This document shows, piece by piece, positions 1 through 7,148 of a DNA stretch of 17,205 nucleotides. The notes beneath the pieces are model-generated. The model was not told the origin of the DNA. It ran no database searches and saw only the letters and a program-made list of their open reading frames with translations. The position numbers and the translations under genes were made by a program. This DNA comes from Stramonita haemastoma. Taxonomy: Eukaryota > Mollusca > Gastropoda > Neogastropoda > Muricidae. The stretch is taken from contig CM060325.1 of the NCBI GenBank assembly GCA_030674155.1, forward strand, positions 26,240,355 to 26,257,559, given 5' to 3'. The first letter of the stretch is position 1. Each line of letters begins with the position of its first letter.

Positions 1-404
1 GCGTAGGTTTAAAACGTTAGCAACACAAGCAATCCTCTTTGAATAATCATTTTCATCTTTCTTGTGTTTGCCTGGTATGGCTCTATGTCCTCAAATCCCC
101 CAAACAAGGAAACACACAGTGGGGTTTTTGTTTTTCATACTTTAAAACACCTGTGAAAATCACCAGAAATTCGCCCATCCCTTCCCCCTCCTCCCCACTT
201 CCTCCCTAAACAGGAGATCAAACCAAAAAGGCGGGACAAAGTAAACACGAACTGAGAATTTTGTTTCATAAAAAAAGAGAGAGAAGATGGGCCGGCCGAT
301 GGCAGACGATAAGACTGAACGAGATGAAAGCCCTTTTCGACAGTTCATCCCTTGGAACAAGTGTTCTTTTCACTCTCAACTCCACTCTGCAAAGTTCTGC
401 TCCA
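1..404. other. unassigned non-coding sequence
   Basis: There is no long open frame, splice-flanked exon or RNA gene that I can support. The part from about 260 on may be the diverged upstream portion of the GAA-tailed retroposon that is clear from 405, but alignment by eye is too weak to extend the element with confidence. Confidence 0.5.
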
Positions 405-545
405 TTACCCAGCTTTAGAACCTTTCCACCGCATCCTGATGATGCTCGATACTGACGATTTCAAACGCACTTAACAGCAGCGCGACGACACACATTTCGC
501 TCATATCACAGAGACAACAATCGTTGGCAGTTTGAGCGTTAGGAG
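405..545 (+). mobile_element. GAA-tailed retroposon, copy A (3' part)
   Basis: Seen: CGCACTTAACAGCAG (466-480), TTTCGCTCATAT (495-506), an AGAGACAACAAT block and GAGCGTT directly precede the GAA/GGA array at 541. The same ordered blocks precede GAA-rich DNA at 7069-7148 (+), 14555-14461 (-) and 1428-1338 (-). Upstream, CTTTCCACC...GATG resembles the equivalent region of the 6820 copy. Inferred: this is the 3' end of a dispersed retroposon whose tail is GAA-like. No reverse transcriptase is visible, so SINE versus LINE 3' end cannot be decided. Confidence 0.6.
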
Positions 546-833
546 AAGGAGGAGGAGGAGGAGGAGGAGAGGAGGAGGAGAAGAAGAAGAAGAAGAAGAA
601 GAAGAAGAAGAAGAAGAAGAAGAAGAAGAAGAAGAAGAAGGAGGAGGAAGAGGAGGAGGAGGAGGAGAAGAAAAAGAAGAAGAAGAAAAAGAAGAAGAAG
701 AAGAAGAAGGAGAAGAAGGAGAAGAAGGAGAAGAAGAAGAAGAAGAATTGCCAAGAAGAAGAAGAAGAATTGCCAAGAAGAAGAAGAAGAAAAATTGCCA
801 AGAAGAAGAAGAAGAAGTGCGAAGAAGAAGAAT

Positions 834-864
<31 letters not shown>

Positions 865-1092
865 AAGAAGAAGAAGAAGAAGAAGAAGAAGAAGAAGAAA
901 GAAGAAGAAGAAGAAGAAGAAAGGAGGAGGAGGAGGAGGAGGGAGAAGGAGGAGGAGAAGGAGGAGGAGAAGGAGGAGGAGAAGGAGAAGGAGAAGGAGG
1001 AGAAAGAAGAAGAAGAAGAAGAAGAAGAAGAAGAAGAAGAAGAAGAAGAAGAAGAAGAAGAAGAAGAAGAAGAAGAAGAGAAGAGAAAGAAG
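541..1092 (+). repeat. (GAA)n/(GGA)n compound array
   Basis: About 550 bp of almost pure purine on the + strand, mostly GAA with GGA-rich blocks near 545-575, 640-665 and 922-1005. ATTGCC interruptions occur at 747, 769 and 794, with a GTGCG at 818 and an AATTAAG near 831. It lies directly after the copy A retroposon end. Homopurine GAA of this length can form triplex (H-DNA) structures. Open frames across it encode only poly-E/K/R or, in reverse, poly-L/S/F and are not genes. Confidence 0.95.
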
Positions 1093-1146
1093 AACAACAA
1101 CAACAACAACAACAATAACAATAACAACAATAACACCAACAACAGC
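1093..1146 (+). repeat. (AAC)n microsatellite
   Basis: AAC units with AAT variants follow the GAA array without a spacer. They may have arisen as another tail-like expansion. Confidence 0.9.
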
Positions 1147-1222
1147 AAGACACACATCCAAGAAAATGTTTGCTCCCACTCGGCAAAACACCCAAACTCC
1201 ATTTTCTCAAGTTGTTTTTTTC

Positions 1223-1277
1223 TGGGAGGATGGGGCGGGGGACGGGGGGTGGGGTGAGGGTGGAGAGGGGCGGGAGG
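1223..1277 (+). other. G-rich tract, possible G-quadruplex
   Basis: Runs of 3 to 6 G recur at short spacing (GGGG, GGGGG, GGGGGG, GGGG, GGG, GGGG, GGG), well over the four GGG runs needed for an intramolecular quadruplex. It is not within any gene that I can see. Confidence 0.6.
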
Positions 1278-1337
1278 ATGTCCCTTTCTTTTATTGATTC
1301 CAAAAACTTGTTTTGCAAATACACACAAGAACTATCT

Positions 1338-1428
1338 GGAATTCTTCCTTTCTTCTTCGTCGAACGCTCAGACACCCACTTTTGTTGTCTGTCATATGAG
1401 CGAAAAATATGCGTTGTGATGACGTCAC
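1338..1428 (-). mobile_element. GAA-tailed retroposon, copy B (inverted 3' fragment)
   Basis: The reverse complement carries TTTCGCTCATAT (from + 1394-1405), then GACAACAA, GAGCGTTCG (+ 1361-1369) and a short GAAGAAGAAAGGAAGAA tail ending near 1338. This is the block order of copy A. It lies inverted relative to copy A on the far side of the GAA, AAC and G-rich tracts. The upstream CGCTTAACAGC block is missing, apparently cut off near the SINE tail starting at 1453. Confidence 0.65.
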
Positions 1429-1452
1429 TTACCTTCTAATTTGTAAAAACAT

Positions 1453-1577
1453 CTTTATTTCATTATTTTGTTTACAATAATAATGGAATAAGCACTCTTA
1501 TGTTTTTTAACATCCAGTCTCCGTGTGTATGCAGTTTTGTCAGTTTTGTCATACGTCCCCACCGGCACACAATGGCC
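1453..1577 (-). mobile_element. SINE-1, inverted 3' fragment
   Basis: The reverse complement of this interval gives the 3' half of the SINE seen at 10716 and 12348: GTAGGCCA, CACCGG or close variants, GCATACACACGG, ACTGGATG, AGAGTGCTTATTCCATTAT and a TAAATAAA-type tail. It ends where the + orientation SINE piece begins, so the two form an inverted pair. Confidence 0.8.
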
Positions 1578-1825
1578 TACTCAATGGCCTTCGGATGAGA
1601 CTTTAAACTTTAAACCGAGGCCCCGTGTGCGAACGCACGCAGAACATCTTGCGCACACGTTAAATCCTGTTCCGCTTTTCGTAAGAGTAGGCCATCGTGT
1701 GCCGGTGGGAACAGATGACAATATTTACAAAACTGCATACACACGGGGACCGGATGAAAAAAAGCACATGATTGCTTATTCTGTTATCCTCGGTATAAAA
1801 TAATGAATAAAATAAAAATGAATAA
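1578..1825 (+). mobile_element. SINE-1, head-less copy
   Basis: It starts in the central domain (GGATGAGAC...AAACCGAGG, about 1593-1620) and continues through GTGCGAACGCACGCAG, CATCTTGCGCACACGTTAAA, GTAGGCCATCGTGTGCCGG and GCATACACACGGGGACCGGA to an AATGAATAAAAT tail. The tRNA-like head is absent. A 7-bp tandem duplication (CTTTAAA twice) sits inside the central domain, unlike the other copies. Its 3' half is complementary to 1453-1577 and its 5' half to 1826-1905. Confidence 0.85.
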
Positions 1826-2035
1826 AAGCAGAACAGATTTTAACGTGTACGCAAGATTTTCTCTGTGCGTTCGCACACGGGTCCTCGGTTTATAGTCTCA
1901 TCCAAAGGACTTTTGGGGGGAGTAGAGTCAGCACTGATGTTAACTCCAGGGGAAAAATCCTCTTGAACGAGATTTGAACCTCGGTTAGCAGATCACGAGC
2001 GCATCACTCAACCACCAGTCTATCCCGTCCCCGTG
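1826..2035 (-). mobile_element. SINE-1, inverted copy with tRNA-like head
   Basis: On the - strand it runs from about 2035 down to 1826. The A-box-like site TAGACTGGTGG (+ 2012-2022) and B-box-like GGTTCAAATCT (+ 1970-1980) are at tRNA-like spacing. GAGTTAACATCAGTGC, the central domain (+ about 1883-1903) and CGTACACGTTAAAATCTGTT follow. It stops short of the usual tail and abuts the tail of the + copy. Boxes deviate from the pol III consensus (TRGYNNARNNG, GGTTCNANNCC) at one or two positions, so this copy is probably inactive. Confidence 0.82.
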
Positions 2036-2068
2036 TTAGTTTAAGGCGATAAACATGGCGGTGTACCC

Positions 2069-2475
2069 TGTTTTTTGTTTTTGCTTTTGTTTTTTGTTCC
2101 TCGGCTAGAGCTCGAACGTTCACCAATGGTGATATATTGCCGTATGCCACCGTTTTTGCCCACCATGAAGGTAGCCGCATTCCGACTTCAGGAGATGTAG
2201 GCTATACTGGGTATGTTCGTGTTTCCGTAATCCACCAAACGCTGACATGAATAACGTGATCTTCAACGTGCATTATTGACCTAATGCATGTGTATATATA
2301 CACGTGAAGGGAATGTAGGCTACCAGCAGATCTGCACAAGAGGTTGACCTGGTAGATGGTAAAAATTCCCAACCATAATCCCCAAAACACTGCCGGGATT
2401 CAAACCTACGTCTTGATGAACCCATGGGATTAAAGACGAACGGTCTTAACCACTCGGCTATGGCGTCCGTCGTTA
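2069..2475 (-). mobile_element. SINE-2, near full-length, Leu/Ser-tRNA-like head
   Basis: On the - strand the head begins near 2475. The A box TAGCCGAGTGG (+ 2450-2460) is a perfect match to TRGYNNARNNG. The B box GGTTTGAATCC (+ 2396-2406) has one mismatch. The body has CACGTTGAAGATCACG, GTTTGGTGGATTACGGAAAC, GAAGTCGGAATGCGGCTACC and TTCATGGTGGGCAAAAACGG, then AGCTCTAGCCGAGGAAC and an A-rich tail. Length is about 400 bp. The longer A-to-B spacing fits a class II tRNA (Leu/Ser) ancestor. Partial copies lie at 5299-5512 (+), 15386-15489 (-) and 16458-16625 (+). Confidence 0.85.
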
Positions 2476-2502
2476 CACTGTTTATTATACATTCCTCGTT
2501 GA

Positions 2503-2628
2503 ATGTGCACGCACGCGCGTGGGTGCGTGCGTGTATGTGTGTACGTGCACACGTATGTGTGTGTGAGTGCGTGTGTGCGTGCGTGTATGTGTGTGTGTGT
2601 GTACTTGCGCAGGTATGTGTGTGTGTGT

Positions 2629-2715
<87 letters not shown>
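2503..2715 (+). repeat. (GT)n array
   Basis: Imperfect GT with GC and AC variants (GTGCGTGCGTGTATG) leads into a pure TG run of about 81 bp at 2634-2714. It begins about 30 bp past the 5' end of the SINE-2 element. Confidence 0.97.
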
Positions 2716-2717
<2 letters not shown>

Positions 2718-2796
2718 CAATTCAATTAAAATACTGTATTTCCTCAAATAGAAAATTTCATACAGGTAACGAGCTAAGGACTATGCATCTAAGAAT

Positions 2797-2798
<2 letters not shown>

Positions 2799-2882
<84 letters not shown>

Positions 2883-2930
2883 TGTGTGCGTACATGCTTG
2901 CGTGCGTGCGTGTGTGTGTGTGTGTGCGTG
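2799..2930 (+). repeat. (GT)n array
   Basis: GT repeats carry one GG interruption at 2847-2848 and TGCGTGCG variants near the 3' end. About 80 bp of unique sequence separates it from the previous GT array. It runs directly into a CT tract. Confidence 0.96.
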
Positions 2931-3166
2931 CCTCTTTCTCTGTGTCTCTCTGTCTATCTCAATCTCTCTCTCTGTCTCTGTCTCTCTCTATCTCTCCCTC
3001 TTTCTCTCTCTGTGGTTGTCTCTCTTTCTCTCTCTCTCTCTCACTCACTCACTCTCGCTTTTTTTTCTCTCCCTGTAACTCGATCTCACTCTTTGCCTCT
3101 CTCTCCCTTTCCCCACCCTTTCCTTTTCTCTGTCTGTCTGTCTGTCTGTCTGTCTCTGTCTCCCTC

Positions 3167-3198
<32 letters not shown>

Positions 3199-3268
3199 TT
3201 TTCGCCTTTTCTCTCCCTCCCCAAACTTTCTCTGTCTCTCTCTCTTGCTTCCTCTCTGTCCCCTGTCT

Positions 3269-3269
<1 letters not shown>
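2931..3269 (+). repeat. (TC)n polypyrimidine tract with (TGTC)n block
   Basis: Predominantly CT with TGTCTC and CCCTCCCC variants. A clean TGTC tetranucleotide block lies at about 3129-3155. Confidence 0.93.
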
Positions 3270-3318
<49 letters not shown>

Positions 3319-3415
3319 AAACTATCTATCTATTTTAAACTATCTATCAATCTGCCTGCCTGCCTGCCTGCCTGCCTGCCTATCTATCTCACTATCTATC
3401 TATCTATCTATCTAA

Positions 3416-3458
<43 letters not shown>

Positions 3459-3468
3459 CTTATCTTCT
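3270..3468 (+). repeat. (TATC)n / (TGCC)n / (TATC)n tetranucleotide block
   Basis: TATC (GATA-type) units fill 3270-3318, TGCC units 3352-3380 and TATC again 3380-3468, with short TTTTAAAC and AACTATC interruptions. The TGCC island between TATC arrays can be explained by an A-to-G plus T-to-C change in one unit followed by local expansion. Confidence 0.96.
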
Positions 3469-3590
3469 GTTTGTCTGTCATCTAGCTGTTTGTCTTCTAT
3501 CTACTATTGTCTCTTTCTCTCCCTCCCCCCCCCCCTCTCCTTTCCCCACTCCCCCCCCCCCCCCCTCTCTCTCTCCTCTTTTCCCAAACA
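3469..3590 (+). repeat. TC/C-rich tract
   Basis: CTGT and CT units contain two poly-C runs of about 11 and 14 bases at 3527-3537 and 3551-3564. Confidence 0.85.
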
Positions 3591-4018
3591 TTGAAGTCCT
3601 TTTCAATGAAGTCTCCCTTTTTTGATGTCTCAAGAAAAACAGACAATAGTGGGGATAAAACCAAAAAAATTCCCCCCCCAAAAACAAAAGGGAGCATTTA
3701 CCCCCAAAAGGGAAAACATTCATTGACGGGGGAAATTTGGTTAACCGACCCTTCTTCCCCCCCTGAAGCTTTCATTGTTCACCAAAAAACTTTGTTTTAT
3801 GTCGGAAGAAATAAAAAAAAATATAAAAAAAAAGGGGAAAAGCATGACAAGATTTTGGTCTTTTTTTTCTTTTTTTTTTGTTGGCGGGGGTATCAACAAC
3901 AAATTGGATTGGATCTCATTTTTGTTCTTTTTCTTTTTTCTTTTTTTTTTTTTAAAAAAAAAACTTTTAAAAATTTTTGGGTGCCTGTTGTGTGTGTGTG
4001 TTGTTGTGTGGTGTGTTT
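3591..4018. other. low-complexity sequence full of homopolymers
   Basis: Unassigned sequence in which runs of 4 to 13 identical bases of all four kinds are unusually common, for example C8 near 3673, A9 near 3821, T10 near 3869 and T13 near 3941 running into poly-A. Frames across it are simple-repeat artefacts. It could be real low-complexity DNA or consensus error in an error-prone assembly region. Confidence 0.5.
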
Positions 4019-4085
4019 TTCTGTCTGTCTCTCTCTGCCCCTTTTCTGTCTGTCTTTCTATCTTTATGCCTCTTTCTCTATGGGC
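4019..4085 (+). repeat. (TCTG)n/(TC)n stretch
   Basis: Short imperfect CTGT/CT repeats lie about 50 bp before a GA array, so the two could pair as an inverted pyrimidine/purine arrangement. Confidence 0.75.
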
Positions 4086-4133
4086 CTCTGTCCTACCCAT
4101 CTCGCTACCTTGTTTTTTTTGTGTTTTAAAAAA

Positions 4134-4164
4134 AGAGAGAGACGCTAGGAGAGAGAGAACAGCT

Positions 4165-4234
<70 letters not shown>

Positions 4235-4267
4235 AGGGGAGAAAAAAGAGGAGAGAAGAGAGAGAGA
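4134..4267 (+). repeat. (GA)n array
   Basis: GA repeats are interrupted by GGAGAG, AAGAGAG and a short GACGCTAGGAG segment near its start. It follows a T8/A7 junction. Confidence 0.93.
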
Positions 4268-4377
4268 AAAAAACAAATCAATTAAATCAAATAAATCAAA
4301 TTCTTTTACTTCAAAAATAATGATAACAAATTAAATCAAATCAAATCAAAATCTTTTACTTCAAGAATAATGATAAG
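4268..4377 (+). repeat. 50-bp tandem duplication with AAATC repeats
   Basis: TCTTTTACTTCAA recurs at 4302 and 4352, and each is followed by a near-identical AATAATGATAA. The segment between holds AAATC units. The result is two copies of a 50-bp unit. Confidence 0.85.
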
Positions 4378-4605
4378 CACATAAGTGCTTTTTTCCCCCC
4401 CCGTGAAGGAATTTTTTGCAAGGTGTAACGAGATTCTATCAACTGACCACGAAAAAATCATTGCGAAAGCCAAGGGTACAACACTTACATAATTTGTATA
4501 CACTTTTTTTAGTAAGACGGCCTTAACAGGGGTTAAATTGAGTCCTGTTTTTTGTCTTTGTTCCATGCGCCAAACAGGATACACTGTCCGCTGCCATTTA
4601 AGGCG
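4378..4605. other. unassigned sequence before the assembly gap
   Basis: Nothing recognisable. It contains a C8 run near 4395 and ends at the gap. Confidence 0.5.
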
Positions 4606-4705
4606 NNNNNNNNNNNNNNNNNNNNNNNNNNNNNNNNNNNNNNNNNNNNNNNNNNNNNNNNNNNNNNNNNNNNNNNNNNNNNNNNNNNNNNNNNNNNNNN
4701 NNNNN
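4606..4705. other. assembly gap (100 N)
   Basis: There are exactly 100 consecutive N, the conventional placeholder for a scaffold join of unknown size. Order across it rests on linking data, not on read sequence. Confidence 0.99.
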
Positions 4706-4744
4706 AAATTTATGATCTAAGATATCCACGAGTTCAGAATGCAT

Positions 4745-4866
4745 GCACACACACATACACACACACACACACCACACACACACACACACATTAACACACA
4801 CACACACATACACATAACACACACAACACACACACACACACACACACACACAACACACACACCACA

Positions 4867-4897
<31 letters not shown>

Positions 4898-4898
4898 A
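4745..4898 (+). repeat. (CA)n array, interrupted
   Basis: CA repeats with many ACCAC, ATAC and AACAC interruptions start 40 bp after the gap. ACGAGTTCAGAAT (4729) before it and ACGGGTTCAGAAT (about 4932) after it are similar, so the array may sit in a small duplication. Confidence 0.95.
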
Positions 4899-5017
4899 AG
4901 CTAGAGGAACCATCGATCAATTAGGCTATGCACGGGTTCAGAATTCTGAGTGTGGCAGCCTATTCAGCCAGCGTGATGGATCGAATCCTGTTCCAAGAAG
5001 TGAGCATGAATATAAGC

Positions 5018-5290
5018 AGGAAGGGGCAGGATGGTTAATGCCTTCACCTGCCTAACAACTAAACTGTGAGGTTCTGGGTTCCATTCCCGGCCTGGCCTTT
5101 TTCCCCCCTCAGTTTGACTAGAGAATCGAACTCAATGTCAAAGGCCTTTGGATGAGACTATAAACCGAGACCCAGTATGTGAACGGATGCAGAACATCTT
5201 GCGCACACGTTAAATAAGCCTGTTCCACTTTTGAGAAGCGTAGGCCATTTTGTGCGCGTAGGAACGGAAAACAAAAGAAAACAAAGACAA
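5018..5290 (+). mobile_element. SINE-1 variant with a different tRNA-like head
   Basis: The B box GGTTCCATTCC (5077-5087) is a perfect match to GGTTCNANNCC. An A-box-like region lies around GGATGGTTAATGCC (about 5029-5042), but it is degenerate. The SINE-1 central domain follows (5151-5170), then CATCTTGCGCACACGTTAAA and GTAGGCCATTTTGTGCG, ending in an A-rich stretch (about 5265-5297). The head differs from that of the copies at 2035, 12348 and 15780. It is followed at once by a SINE-2 3' half in the same orientation. Confidence 0.8.
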
Positions 5291-5298
5291 AAAAAAAG

Positions 5299-5512
5299 CA
5301 TGCTCACATGTGTCATGTTTAGACCCCATCCCGAGGTCGGAAATGCAGCTACCTAAATGGTGTGTGTGTGTGTGTGTGTTGTGTGGTGTGTGTGTGTGTG
5401 TGGTTGTGGTGTGTGTGTGTGTGTGGTGTGTGTGTGTGTGTGTGGAATCATTTGCATACGCAAAAAGATGACCTTGGTGATCCTTGGAGCTATAGCCGAG
5501 GAACGGTAAAAA
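5299..5512 (+). mobile_element. SINE-2 3' half, split by a GT array
   Basis: GCATGCTCA, CCCGAGGTCGGAAATGCAGC and TACCTAAATGGTG correspond to GCATGCTCA, CCCGAAGTCGGCATGCGGC and TACCTTCATGGTG of the copy at 16458. The family ending, AGCTATAGCCGAGGAAC, follows at about 5488-5504. Between them the body is replaced by about 86 bp of GT repeats plus unrelated sequence. Confidence 0.75.
5359..5444 (+). repeat. (GT)n array inside a SINE-2 copy
   Basis: GT repeats with GTTGTG and GGTGTG interruptions begin exactly at the ATGGTG motif of the SINE. Slippage at this GTG seed is a plausible origin. Confidence 0.95.
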
Positions 5513-5516
5513 GTCA

Positions 5517-5550
5517 ACAACAACAACAACAAAATAAAAAAACAAACCCG
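5517..5550 (+). repeat. (CAA)n / A-rich tail
   Basis: Five CAA units and an A-rich stretch follow the SINE-2 end, consistent with a retroposon tail. Confidence 0.7.
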
Positions 5551-6230
5551 TAAAAAAGAGCGTAAATGCAAAGCTCTGTCAAGGTAAAACCATTAGGGAT
5601 GTATTCACTTATTTCATAAAGCACTTAAATGTTCACACCCTGTTCTCTATCGAAAACGGGTGTGGATTGTTTAGCAGAAATAACTTTTGTTTTCTCCAAA
5701 ATGCTGTTTTTTTCAGCCTTTTGATGAATACAAAACGTACATTCAATCTTTTTATTTTTTGCTGCCTCATCTTTCTGCAATGTCCCCGTCCTACTGTTCC
5801 CACACCGCTCATCTCAATCTCCCCACCACAGCCATACCCAGATTCGTTGTGTCTTATCCCAGGGTCGGAAGTCCACCGGGAGCCCATCAATATCAGGCCG
5901 CCGTGGGGTCACCGGCCAGAGGGGCCCTGCACTGCTGCTGGGTCACTTTGGTGGTGTTCAGTGGTGCTTGTTGTGAGTTAACATACGCAGAACACCACCT
6001 ACTAAGCCCCCCTTCTAACGGACTGTATTAACTCAGTCACGGAAGCAGACTGAGTGAGTTGCTTACCCGAGGTGACGACCACCACAACGTCCCTCTAACG
6101 ACCGTTTCCCCTGACCCTCCAACCCCAAAGACTTTGACACAACCTCACCACAGGCACAGACGTGTATGGGGAAGCTGAATCCGAGATCATCGTGATACCA
6201 GACCAACTGGGACGACCGAATCAGAGGCAG
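5551..6230. other. unassigned sequence, partly GC-rich
   Basis: No repeat family that I can name and no convincing exon. About 5770-6225 is more GC-rich and complex than its surroundings. Two overlapping open frames near 5667-6031 have no recognisable domain and end in or near the GC-rich part. This could be a fragment of an old transposable element, but the sequence alone does not show it. Confidence 0.4.
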
Positions 6231-6615
6231 TTTTTTTTTTTTTTAAATTGCATGATGATCAATGATAATGATGCTGACGTAATGATGCTGCTGTGGAAGT
6301 GCATATGCTTTGAGACTACTTGACAGGGCTGAACTCTACGCTTACGATCATATTTCCCGGCGTCAACCGGGGTCGAGAGATACAGACACCTGCAGTGTTG
6401 GTCAGGTAATTTGAACAACACTCACTAACTCGCATTCCTTAAAGTGGATGAAGCTCGACTGTGTGGTCCCAGTCTTCCAGTTGAGCCCACGGCACATTCA
6501 CTCTGGGTAGGAGCCAGCCGGAGTCCAAAAAAATTCCTGTGACTCATGAGATTCGAACCAACGACCTTCCAGTCCAAAATCTAAGGCACTAACCATTGCA
6601 CCATGGCGGCTGGTG
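6231..6615 (-). mobile_element. SINE-3, Gln-tRNA-like head, poly-A end
   Basis: On the - strand the head begins near 6615. The A box TGGTGCAATGG (+ 6593-6603) is a perfect TRGYNNARNNG match. The B box GGTTCGAATCT (+ 6549-6559) has one mismatch. The anticodon arm region TAGATTTTGGACTGG recalls tRNA-Gln/Glu. The body has no SINE-1 central domain. A T14 run at 6231-6244 would be its poly-A tail, giving about 385 bp. I see no clear target-site duplication, so the 3' limit is tentative. Confidence 0.65.
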
Positions 6616-6819
6616 TAGATCTAATCCATGTTAAACTAGTAAAAACTGATCTCTGGTACGTTTTTGTTTGTTGTTGTTGTTGCTGTTGTTTCCTACTATG
6701 TCTCTGTGATTCAATGTAATATTAACGTAAATTATTATCATGAGTTGATCAAGTTCCAATACTATTGGCTATATTGCTACATTGTTATAACATAATGGTC
6801 CCCCCCCCCCCCCGCCCCG
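6616..6819. other. unassigned sequence with (TTG)n and poly-C
   Basis: A short TTG microsatellite lies at about 6664-6690 and a C14 run at 6800-6813. Nothing else is recognisable. Confidence 0.6.
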
Positions 6820-7148
6820 GTGGAGATGTCAGGGTGCCTGTCAGTACAACAGCATCCCCACCTTCTGGAAATTCGGTGCTAGGAATTTCCTCTTTTCTAT
6901 TCATCCTTTCGTTTTTGCCTACTTTGCCACTCTTCCCATCTTCTTGTCTATGTTCTGCCTTCGTGGTCCATTCTCCTGCCTATTTTCCCCCTCCAGACAG
7001 ACCTCAAAGCTAACACCAAACCCCTTCCACACCAAATCGGATGCAACGGGCGTGGCCTGACTTGTCAGGCGCTTAACGGCAGCACGACGCATTTTTGGTT
7101 AACAGGACACAGACAACAATGGTTCCTGTCTAAGTGTTCGATGACAAC
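6820..7148 (+). mobile_element. GAA-tailed retroposon, copy C (longest)
   Basis: CCCCACCTTCTGGAAATTC (about 6857-6875), GTGCTAGGAA and TCTTTTCTAT recur in the inverted copy at 14741-14690. GCGCTTAACGGCAGCACGAC (7069-7088), ACAGACAACAA and GTGTTCGATGACAACGAA lead straight into the GAA array at 7149. The element therefore extends at least 270 bp upstream of the shared 3' blocks. No reverse transcriptase or tRNA-like head is visible. Confidence 0.65.

Noticed and set aside
415..1375. Several long open frames on both strands (poly-E/K/R, poly-L/S/F) over the GAA/GGA array
   Set aside because: They are translations of a trinucleotide array in every frame, with no domain or complex sequence.
1525..1803. 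92-codon + frame
   Set aside because: It lies entirely inside two SINE-1 pieces. A near-identical frame at 10751-10936 exists only because that is another SINE copy.
2385..2475. Functional tRNA-Leu or tRNA-Ser gene
   Set aside because: The head is followed by a SINE body instead of a terminator, and the arms do not pair well by eye.
2424..3415. Open frames rich in V-C, H-T and S-L repeats over GT, TC and TATC arrays
   Set aside because: Dinucleotide and tetranucleotide arrays stay open by composition. No complex protein sequence is present.
4538..4894. Open frames spanning the N run
   Set aside because: They read through unknown bases of the gap and the CA array.
6541..6615. Functional tRNA-Gln gene
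   Set aside because: The acceptor ends do not pair convincingly and the B box has a mismatch. A SINE head fits better.
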